From: F1-120-MAGs238 sp964484185
Lineage (GTDB): Bacteria > Planctomycetota > Phycisphaerae > Phycisphaerales > UBA1924
Assembly: GCA_964484185.1 (NCBI GenBank)
Contig: CAZAEQ010000073.1
Location: 1-11,657 of the forward strand
Reading direction: 5' to 3'
DNA: 11,657 bases
The notes under the pieces are model-generated. The model had not been told where the DNA came from. It ran no database searches and worked only from the letters and a program-made list of their open reading frames with translations. A program made the position numbers and the translations under genes. Shown here piece after piece: positions 6,556 through 11,657 of the stretch. The stretch's first letter is position 1. Every line of letters starts with the position of its first letter.

Positions 6556-6589
6556 AAGAGAGCCTCCGAATTCGTTCGCAGGCCCTCTT
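6556..6589. terminator. Candidate bidirectional terminator between convergent genes
   Basis: AAGAGAGCCT (6556-6565) pairs with AGGCCCTCTT (6580-6589) over ten positions with one A-C mismatch and a 14-base loop. A-rich sequence precedes it and TTC follows, so it could end transcripts from the PilZ gene and, read in reverse, from the peroxidase gene. The T-run is weak. Confidence 0.4.
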
Positions 6590-6614
6590 CGCTCAACTGT
6601 TTTAGATACTCACA

Positions 6615-8456
6615 TCAGCAGCCGACCGAGAACGCATCGACAAAGTCAAGGTAGTCAAAGAAGTCCACCGTGCCATCGTCGTTGAAATCGGCTGTGCTTG
6701 CTCCCATCGAAAACTCATTCACGAAATCCAGGTAGTCAAAGAAGTTCGATTCGCCATCGTCGTTGACGTCCGCCGGGCATGCACTTGGGCATCCAGAATT
6801 CGGGCAGAACAGCGGCACACGTGCCACCTCCGACCGTGAGAATCCGCCAGGTGCCGCGGGATCAGTGACGATCCACTGCAGGAACAACACCTGTCCGCCC
6901 GTGAAGTTGTTTGGACTGAACTTTACAAACAGAGTCTCCAACCCGTTGCCGTTTCCAGCGCCGAGAGCGGTTACTTCACCCAGGAATGATGTCGGCGTAA
7001 TGAGACCTCCGACGGGAGCAGAAAAGCTCATGCCCAGACGAGCCTGTGCCCCGCCGAGTGCGCGATCAACACCAACTCTGAAATTTCCGAACGAAACCAC
7101 TGGCGGCATGTCGGCGATAATCCGCGGTGCAATCCCGCCAGAACCTGCAACACCTGTTCCGAGAATTGTGGTCCGTCTGGCAGGTTGTTCGCTCGTCAAT
7201 GTTGGGCGATCAAACGGGAAAGTCTGATTGGCAACGCGTGGATCGGTCAGACCATTCTGCAGGAAATCCTGCAGTGCGGGCGCAACCTGTGCTGGAACAT
7301 TGACCGTGTTCATCACCGGATCCCGATTTTCCGGGAACTGCGGCGCAGCACCAGGAGCGCGGGCGTAGAAACGAATCAGGTCCGTGAGATTGTTGAACTG
7401 CCCGTTGTGCATGAACGTGGTTTTCAGGCCGACGTTGCGTAGCGATGGAACCTTGAACCGCCCGCGGTCGCCTGCAACACCTGTGATCGCCTCGCGACCA
7501 TTGTCCTCTGCCGGTGGACGAAGGCCGATGTTGCGGAAGCCGTTGCCGGTGAATAGCGGCGCTACGTGACAGACAGTGCAATTAGATGTCGTCAATGCAT
7601 TCAGACCTTGCTGCTGACCTGGGGTAAGAGCGGCATTGTTTCCGGCGACAAATGCATCCCACGGAGTCTGATCCGCGATCAAGGTGCGCTGATAGGTTGC
7701 AAGTGCAAATGCAATGCGACGCGCAGTGATATTGGTATCACCAAAGGCGCGGCGGAAAAGTTCGGGATAATCCGGACCGCCAACCAGCGATGCCTGCACA
7801 TCCGGAGGAATGTTCGTTGCCAGATCAAGGGGCTTCGCGCCTGCGAGTTTGGCGGTCACTTGGCCCCAGTCGACGCCATCATGAGACATTTCAACCGAAG
7901 AAACCGGGGGGCCCACAGCCTGACTTTCAAGCGCGCCGTTGTTGGCCAGCGCAACCGCGCCGGTCTCTGGATCGATGAACTGGGCGCTCGCCCTTCCATC
8001 CCAGAAGAGATTTGGCGCGTATGCAGCATCGATATTGCTGTTGGCAGCGCGATCGGTGATCTGAAGGTTGGTGCCGAACACCGTATCGCGCACAAAGCGA
8101 AGATCGCTGTTGGAATGCGGGACGCCCGGGCTTGCCAGCTTGTCATCGCCAATAGTCAGCAAACCAACGGGACTCAATACGCCATCAGGGCCGGGATTCC
8201 GCGCAACACGTGGGTCGGTTCCTGAGCGATTGGTGATGTGACATGTGCCGCAGGAGACGGCGTTATTGATCGAAAGCTGCTCGTCCCAAAACAGGACCTT
8301 ACCCAGAACGCGCTTGGACTCAGTAATCGGATTACCGAGCGGCACAGGAACCGGAGGCAACGCCGCGAAAGCTGCGAATGTCAGTGCAATTGAGGCACCA
8401 GCGGCGATGGGCAGAATGCAGTGCGTGAACCGCGCGTTCTTGAGCTTATTGGCCAT
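6615..8456 (-). CDS. Secreted di-haem cytochrome c peroxidase/MauG-like protein with C-terminal dockerin-like module
   Basis: Exported di-haem protein of 613 residues. The family includes periplasmic enzymes reducing H2O2 to water with electrons from small cytochromes, and MauG-like oxidases; the exact reaction here is not known. A signal peptide spans about residues 1-31 (basic NKLKNAR, hydrophobic core, AFA-A). Haem motif 1 is SCGTCH (Cys69, Cys72, His73) after LGKVLFWDEQLS; haem motif 2 is NCTVCH (Cys293, Cys296, His297). FWDGR (151-155), EMSHDG, LATYQRTLI (252-260) and VPSLRNV...FMHNGQF (336-354) are family landmarks, with Met349 a candidate distal ligand. The peroxidase part ends near 430. 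A beta-rich region of unknown type (430-555) and the 54-residue EF-hand module (560-613) follow, which a usual peroxidase lacks. The ATG at 8454-8456 has GGGAG at seven bases; the frame is open further upstream but would remove the signal peptide from the N-terminus. It diverges from the sigma factor gene. Confidence 0.92.
   Translation of the reverse strand: MANKLKNARFTHCILPIAAGASIALTFAAFAALPPVPVPLGNPITESKRVLGKVLFWDEQLSINNAVSCGTCHITNRSGTDPRVARNPGPDGVLSPVGLLTIGDDKLASPGVPHSNSDLRFVRDTVFGTNLQITDRAANSNIDAAYAPNLFWDGRASAQFIDPETGAVALANNGALESQAVGPPVSSVEMSHDGVDWGQVTAKLAGAKPLDLATNIPPDVQASLVGGPDYPELFRRAFGDTNITARRIAFALATYQRTLIADQTPWDAFVAGNNAALTPGQQQGLNALTTSNCTVCHVAPLFTGNGFRNIGLRPPAEDNGREAITGVAGDRGRFKVPSLRNVGLKTTFMHNGQFNNLTDLIRFYARAPGAAPQFPENRDPVMNTVNVPAQVAPALQDFLQNGLTDPRVANQTFPFDRPTLTSEQPARRTTILGTGVAGSGGIAPRIIADMPPVVSFGNFRVGVDRALGGAQARLGMSFSAPVGGLITPTSFLGEVTALGAGNGNGLETLFVKFSPNNFTGGQVLFLQWIVTDPAAPGGFSRSEVARVPLFCPNSGCPSACPADVNDDGESNFFDYLDFVNEFSMGASTADFNDDGTVDFFDYLDFVDAFSVGC
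6618..6779 (-). repeat. 54-codon double EF-hand module, copy in peroxidase
   Basis: Encodes residues 560-613, Cys to Cys, 54 residues. Loop 1 is DVNDDGESNFFD, with Asn at the ninth loop position. Loop 2 is DFNDDGTVDFFD, complete. The following segments are YLDFVNEF and YLDFVDAF. It ends SVGC. Confidence 0.9.
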
Positions 8457-8463
8457 AGCAAAA

Positions 8464-8470
8464 CTCCCTT
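8464..8470 (-). promoter_or_regulatory. Ribosome binding site choosing the 8456 start of the peroxidase
   Basis: Minus-strand AAGGGAG with seven bases (TTTTGCT) before ATG 8456-8454. It marks the start that gives an N-terminal signal peptide. The reading frame upstream (to 8849) runs antisense through the sigma factor gene and is not believed. Confidence 0.75.
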
Positions 8471-8504
8471 TGGTTACCGGCTTATTGCGACCATCCAGAG
8501 ACTT

Positions 8505-8547
8505 GGGGACAGCAAGTTTGAAGAAATTGTCAGAATTCAGTGTCCCC
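8505..8547. promoter_or_regulatory. Inverted repeat in the peroxidase/sigma divergent region
   Basis: GGGGACA (8505-8511) and TGTCCCC (8541-8547) are perfect 7-base inverted arms 29 bases apart, centred in the 131-base region between the two divergent starts. The spacing, about 36 bases centre to centre, is wide for a single dimeric site but would suit two promoter elements or cooperative sites. No confident -35/-10 pair could be assigned. Confidence 0.35.
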
Positions 8548-8574
8548 CGTGCGCTATGGGCGGACAATTCCAGG

Positions 8575-8581
8575 AAGGAGG
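8575..8581 (+). promoter_or_regulatory. Ribosome binding site choosing the TTG start of the sigma factor
   Basis: AAGGAGG, six bases (CAATTC) before TTG at 8588. No ATG lies in frame before region 2 of the sigma factor, and a possible GTG at 8540 has no comparable site. Confidence 0.7.
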
Positions 8582-8587
8582 CAATTC

Positions 8588-9127
8588 TTGCCTGAATCAG
8601 ACTTTCACAGTGGCCGCGAGGTCTTTGAGATCCTGGTGCGAGAGCACTCTGACATGCTGATGTCTTATGCGCGGAGTTTGATGCAAGGCAACGCGGCGGC
8701 AGAAGACCTGTTCCAGCAGACGATGCTGGTGGCATGGAAGCGTCTCGGCGACTTTGATCGGACTCGACCATTTGGACCCTGGCTCCGTGGAATTGCTCAG
8801 AACGTTGCCTTTGAAACCCGTCGAAAGAATTCCCGGTCGGTGTACACAACTGACCCGGCAGTATTGAACGAACTTGATCAGCGATTTGAGGCAGTCAACA
8901 AGATGGAAGGCGACACATTCATTTCGAGAGCATCGCGGATTTCGCAGTGCATCGAGCAATTGCCCGAGCACATGCAGGAACCGATCAACCTTCTCTATGT
9001 CCGCGGCATGCTCATCACCTCCATCGCCGCATCTTTGAGCGCAAGTGAAGAAGCGATCAAGAAACGGATTCAGCGAGCCAGGCAACTGCTCGCCGACTGC
9101 ATTGTGAAGCAGGAGGCCCAACTGTGA
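8588..9127 (+). CDS. ECF-type RNA polymerase sigma factor
   Basis: Alternative sigma factor of 179 residues that would direct RNA polymerase to a small set of promoters, probably including its own. Sigma region 2 spans about 18-80: SDMLMSYARSLMQGNAAAEDLFQQTMLVAWKRL is the core-binding part and FDRTRPFGPWLRGIAQNVAFETRRK the -10 recognition part. Region 4 spans about 115-172 with ISQCIEQLPEHMQEPINLLYVRG, then the helix-turn-helix TSIAASLSASEEAIKKRIQRARQLL. The region 2-4 linker is short, and there is no region 1 or 3, as expected of the ECF class. The start is TTG with AAGGAGG at six bases. Its stop overlaps the next gene's GTG by four bases (GTGA), a strong sign of translational coupling with a membrane partner. 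The peroxidase gene diverges 131 bases away and is the nearest candidate target. Confidence 0.92.
   Translation: MPESDFHSGREVFEILVREHSDMLMSYARSLMQGNAAAEDLFQQTMLVAWKRLGDFDRTRPFGPWLRGIAQNVAFETRRKNSRSVYTTDPAVLNELDQRFEAVNKMEGDTFISRASRISQCIEQLPEHMQEPINLLYVRGMLITSIAASLSASEEAIKKRIQRARQLLADCIVKQEAQL
9111..9116 (+). promoter_or_regulatory. Ribosome binding site of the coupled membrane protein
   Basis: AGGAGG inside the last codons of the sigma factor gene, seven bases before GTG at 9124. It supports the GTG start that overlaps the sigma factor stop. Confidence 0.7.
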
Positions 9128-10512
9128 GCGAACAGGAAAACAAATCTTCACGCGACATCGAGTTTGTAAGTCCGGAAGAACTCCAGGCAAGGCAGCAGGC
9201 TGGCGAGTTGTTCGTGCATGGAGTGATGCAGCAGTTGTATCGCGATACGCCTTTAGAACGCGAGCGGCGAATCCAGCGCGTCATGTCGGAGCTTTCCCAA
9301 ACGGCGGCGCCGCAGGTCTCACAACCGGAATGGCGGCGGAGTGCATTGCGGTTTTCAAGGGTCTGGCTCGCGTCGGCCGCCGCACTTGCACTTTTCGCTT
9401 CGATGATCTGGGTAGGTATCTCGACAGAGAAGTCGGCGGATGCAACAGTTGCCGCATCTATCCAGGCGATGCGTTCGGCGGGCGATTCGCGATTTGAAGT
9501 GCGATCCAAACTCTTTACGGATGCGGACCTTAGCAGCGAGCCGATGGCGACTATTGATACTCGCGCACCGGGTTTGATGCTGCTGAAATCCAAGGGCCCC
9601 GAGTTCAAGGGCCAGGACAACAAGCTTGCGCCGGGTATCACCGCTGGGCGCGATGCTGAAGGCGTGTGGGCGATACGACGCGATGGGACTATTGAGCGCG
9701 ACAATCCTGAGCAGCGCTGGCCACGGTGGTCGATGCTTGGTGAAGAGTCGTTGTTTGCTGATTCTGTTGATCAATTGCTGGAAACCTTGAGTCAGGCGTA
9801 TGTGATTAAGCACAGCGAGGCGTCGAAGCTTTCCGGACGAGGCGATGTGAAATTTTCGCATTTGACGGGAACGAAGAAACGGGTGATGCAGCCTGGTCCG
9901 CGCCAGATTGATGTATGGATTGATCCAGAGACCAAGGTTGTTGAACGAATTGAAATTCGCTTTGAAAAACCGCCTCTGGAACAGCCCGGTGGACCTCGCG
10001 GTCCGGGTGGGCCCAGTGGACCAGGTGGCCCCGCTGGTCCGGGCGGACCAGGCCCGGGTCCTGGTCCAAACGGTGAAGCACACAGGCCAGAATTGAATGG
10101 TCCGGGTGGCACACCTGAAGATCGCCGGCCCGATGGGTTGCCACAAGAATTTGTCGATCCCGATGGGAATCACAATGGCGATTTTGATGGCAGGCCAATC
10201 GGCCCACCTCCAGAAGATGTGGTGGGAAGGGCAGATCGCGGGCCACGGCCAGATCGACCCGATCCCAATCATCAGGGCGAATTCCGCGGCCCACCAATGA
10301 ACCGCGACGGAAAAGGCCAACCGCAAGGCGGCCCCGGCCCAGGCAGACCACCCGGTCCTCATTTCGGCCCTCGCGGCAGACCCGACCCGATGCGTGGCCC
10401 CCGCGGCGAACGTTTGCCGCCGCTGGAACTGCTGGTCATCGATCGCGTGACGCCGCCAACGTTTACCGAGGGTTACTTTGACGCCGCGAAGTATGCAGTC
10501 CCGGCGCGATAG
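9124..10512 (+). CDS. Putative transmembrane anti-sigma factor with collagen-like ectodomain
   Basis: A 462-residue single-pass membrane protein, translationally coupled to the sigma gene. Residues 1-78 are charged and helical (PEELQARQQAGELFVHGVMQQLY, LERERRIQRVMSELSQ) and would be cytoplasmic; residues 81-99 (WLASAAALALFASMIWVGI) form the membrane helix. No HxxxCxxC zinc anti-sigma motif is present. Residues about 105-282 are a folded outer domain whose PRQIDVWIDPETKVVERIEIRF (259-280) resembles strands of LolA/RseB-like lipoprotein-sorting folds, a weak comparison. Residues 290-310 are seven collagen-type Gly-Pro-X triplets, followed by a Gly/Pro/Asp/Arg-rich disordered tail to about 430. 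A conserved-looking end, LPPLELLVIDRVTPPTFTEGYFDAAKYA, closes the protein. The GTG start has AGGAGG at seven bases. The anti-sigma role is inferred from operon and topology only; it could instead be a sigma-controlled envelope protein. Confidence 0.75.
   Translation: MSEQENKSSRDIEFVSPEELQARQQAGELFVHGVMQQLYRDTPLERERRIQRVMSELSQTAAPQVSQPEWRRSALRFSRVWLASAAALALFASMIWVGISTEKSADATVAASIQAMRSAGDSRFEVRSKLFTDADLSSEPMATIDTRAPGLMLLKSKGPEFKGQDNKLAPGITAGRDAEGVWAIRRDGTIERDNPEQRWPRWSMLGEESLFADSVDQLLETLSQAYVIKHSEASKLSGRGDVKFSHLTGTKKRVMQPGPRQIDVWIDPETKVVERIEIRFEKPPLEQPGGPRGPGGPSGPGGPAGPGGPGPGPGPNGEAHRPELNGPGGTPEDRRPDGLPQEFVDPDGNHNGDFDGRPIGPPPEDVVGRADRGPRPDRPDPNHQGEFRGPPMNRDGKGQPQGGPGPGRPPGPHFGPRGRPDPMRGPRGERLPPLELLVIDRVTPPTFTEGYFDAAKYAVPAR
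9991..10053 (+). repeat. Collagen-like Gly-Pro-X repeat
   Basis: Seven successive codon triplets encode GPR GPG GPS GPG GPA GPG GPG (residues 290-310), then PGPGP. It lies between the folded outer domain and the disordered tail of the membrane protein. Short collagen-like runs of this size may act as a rigid spacer; a stable triple helix from seven triplets alone is doubtful. Confidence 0.8.
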
Positions 10513-10518
10513 GCCCCG

Positions 10519-10560
10519 CTGCTCGAGAAAGTTGAGCACTAGAGCAGTCGAGCAGTAGAG
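10519..10560. terminator. Hairpin and 8-base tandem repeat between convergent genes
   Basis: CTGCTCGA (10519-10526) and TCGAGCAG (10548-10555) form perfect 8-base arms, and a shorter stem TGCTC/GAGCA is possible inside. The right arm lies within three tandem 8-base units, GAGCACTA, GAGCAGTC and GAGCAGTA (10534-10557), plus a trailing GAG. It follows the stop of the sigma operon by seven bases and lies between convergent genes, so termination is plausible, but no T-run follows. Confidence 0.4.
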
Positions 10561-10599
10561 AGAGAAGATGGGGAGCATGCGCTGGGTCCCGGGTTGCAA

Positions 10600-11649
10600 T
10601 CAGCCGCAGGTCCAGGCGTTTGGCGGCTGCAGCAGCTTTGGCGGAGACTGCGACTCTGTTGGTTTCGCAGTGTTGTTGTGAACCAGTTTTTCTTCCAACT
10701 GGTTTTCTCTTTCATCCAGTTTGAGGTTTCGTTCTTTGAGTTCGAGCTTGCGCAGGGCGAGCTGGTACATTTGTTCTGCGCGATCGGCTCTGGCTTGTTC
10801 GCGCTGGCGGCGTTGTTCTTCGCGGTCTTTGTTGCGCTGGTTGCGCGCGATTGTCTCGGCTTCTTTTTGAGCCTGACGTTCTCTGCGCTGAAGTTTGCGC
10901 AGCTCGCGGCGGGCTTGTGCTGCTTCATCGCGCTGCTGGCGAACGTGGCGGGAGTTGGTGCGTTCCATGATGGCGTGGAGGCGGATGATCTGCGCGTTGG
11001 TTTTGACCCAGGCTTCTTCGGAGAGAGTTGGCAAAGTTGTTGTGAGACGCTCGAGCGTGACAGTTTGCATGATGGTGGCGTAGTTTTCGAGCATGGTTTT
11101 GATGCGCGGGTCGGCTGGTGACCATTCGCGCATGGCTGCGCGCAGTTTGGCCTGGTAGTCGGCGAACTCATCCTGGACTGGTGTTGCGGGAGGCACGGGT
11201 GAGTCCTGGGTGGTTCTCTCGGTGGTTAAGCCGGTGAATGCGCTGGGCGGATCTGGTGGGAGAGGCGGGAGATCGATGAAGATTTGATCGGGGGTGATGG
11301 CGGCGAGAGCGGGGTCGGGGGCGAGGGATTGGATGAGGGTTTCTCGTGCGGCGGAGAGGAGGGGAGTTTGGGAGGGAGAGGCGGAGTTGAAAGTTGAGAG
11401 TTCGGAGCTGAGATAGGAGTCGGAAGAAGAAGCAATCTCAGATTTAAGATTTGAAATTTCAGAGTTGGAGGAAGAGTCGGATTGGCCCAATAGGACCGAT
11501 GACGGAGACGCGAGGTCGCGAGTCGTGAGTGCTGCGGCAGTTCCGGCGGCTTGGGTGAGCTGGGCGGGAGTGCATGACGCGACGACTTGGTTGTCGGCGG
11601 CATTCTTGATGGCGGCTTGGGCGAGGCGGCGTTTGGATGACTTGGACAT
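10600..11649 (-). CDS. Coiled-coil protein of unknown function
   Basis: I do not recognise this 349-residue protein. Residues 1-20 are basic (MSKSSKRRLAQAAIKNAADN) and there is no signal peptide or membrane segment, so it is probably cytoplasmic. Residues about 45-160 are low-complexity, rich in Ser, Thr, Pro and Ala, and include NSEISNLKSEI (62-72) from an AT-rich DNA patch unlike the rest of the gene. Residues about 165-230 are a compact helical stretch (ADPRIKTMLENYATIMQTVTLERL, EEAWVKTNAQIIRLHAIMER). Residues about 230-323 are a highly charged, Arg/Glu/Gln-rich helix, almost certainly coiled coil or single alpha-helix. A Pro/Ser tail ends NAWTCG. The ATG at 11647-11649 is the first start in the frame, but only eight bases precede it in the window, so the ribosome site cannot be judged. 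It converges on the sigma operon. A small DNA-packaging or structural role is imaginable, but nothing here shows it. Confidence 0.75.
   Translation of the reverse strand: MSKSSKRRLAQAAIKNAADNQVVASCTPAQLTQAAGTAAALTTRDLASPSSVLLGQSDSSSNSEISNLKSEIASSSDSYLSSELSTFNSASPSQTPLLSAARETLIQSLAPDPALAAITPDQIFIDLPPLPPDPPSAFTGLTTERTTQDSPVPPATPVQDEFADYQAKLRAAMREWSPADPRIKTMLENYATIMQTVTLERLTTTLPTLSEEAWVKTNAQIIRLHAIMERTNSRHVRQQRDEAAQARRELRKLQRRERQAQKEAETIARNQRNKDREEQRRQREQARADRAEQMYQLALRKLELKERNLKLDERENQLEEKLVHNNTAKPTESQSPPKLLQPPNAWTCG
11435..11464. repeat. AT-rich low-complexity patch inside the coiled-coil gene
   Basis: On the minus strand this 30-base patch reads as short motifs: AAATTTCAAATCT, then TAAATCTGAGAT, including the palindrome GAAATTTC (11453-11460) and two AAATCT copies. 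It encodes SEISNLKSEI within a Ser-rich, evidently disordered region. Its base composition contrasts with the GC-rich surroundings. Confidence 0.5.
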
Positions 11650-11657
11650 GGTGAGGC

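Noticed and set aside
8540..8587. GTG at 8540 as sigma factor start
   Set aside because: No ribosome site precedes it, whereas AAGGAGG sits six bases before the TTG at 8588; the extra residues do not belong to sigma region 2.
8457..8849. N-terminal extension of the peroxidase frame to 8849
   Set aside because: It runs antisense through the sigma factor gene, hides the signal peptide, and the 8456 ATG has a strong ribosome site.
10594..11121. Plus-strand open frame that looks like a multi-pass membrane protein
   Set aside because: Its Phe/Leu/Ala richness is the complement of the Glu/Lys/Arg codons of the minus-strand coiled-coil gene; there is no independent start signal.
11311..11339. G-quadruplex-like run GGGG-TC-GGGGG-CGA-GGG plus a fourth GGG
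   Set aside because: It lies in a generally purine-rich template strand of a Pro/Asp/Ala-rich coding segment, with one long loop; nothing else points to a role.

Overview
The window looks like a chromosomal segment from a member of the Planctomycetota, most likely of the Phycisphaerae type. The basis is three secreted proteins that each end in the same dockerin-like double EF-hand module finishing in Gly-Cys, one large exported protein of a kind I recognise from Phycisphaerales genomes, and planctomycete-style intergenic hairpin repeats. The assignment rests on recognition of these families, not on a database search. Coding density is high and no rRNA, tRNA, CRISPR array, transposase or phage structural gene is visible.

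Layout. Bases 1-1466 carry two housekeeping genes on the minus strand, the start of atpG (F1 ATP synthase gamma, cut by the window edge) and coaD (phosphopantetheine adenylyltransferase), separated by a three-hairpin intergenic repeat. Bases 1536-6052, also minus strand, hold an exported planctomycete protein, a GNAT acetyltransferase, a DUF1569/DinB-like protein, a small DUF2798-like membrane protein and a secreted S8 subtilase. The last four lie close together in one direction (subtilase, DUF2798, DUF1569, GNAT) and may be one transcription unit. A PilZ-domain gene on the plus strand (6186-6551) diverges from the subtilase and converges on a secreted di-haem cytochrome c peroxidase/MauG-like gene (6615-8456, minus).

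From a 131-base divergent intergenic region the plus strand then carries an ECF-type sigma factor gene (8588-9127). It overlaps by four bases a gene for a single-pass membrane protein (9124-10512), probably its anti-sigma factor or co-regulator, whose outer part has a collagen-like Gly-Pro stretch and a long Gly/Pro/Asp-rich tail. The window ends with a minus-strand gene for a coiled-coil protein of unknown function (10600-11649).

How the parts may work together. The exported protein, the subtilase and the peroxidase share no similarity in their main domains, yet all end with an exactly 54-residue module that starts and ends with Cys and contains two DxNxDGxxDxxD-type calcium loops. This looks like a common surface-attachment or assembly tag. 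The divergent pairing of the sigma/membrane-regulator operon with the tagged peroxidase gene suggests, without proving, that the regulator controls the peroxidase. The best candidate for something undescribed is this tagged secretome together with its membrane-spanning regulator.
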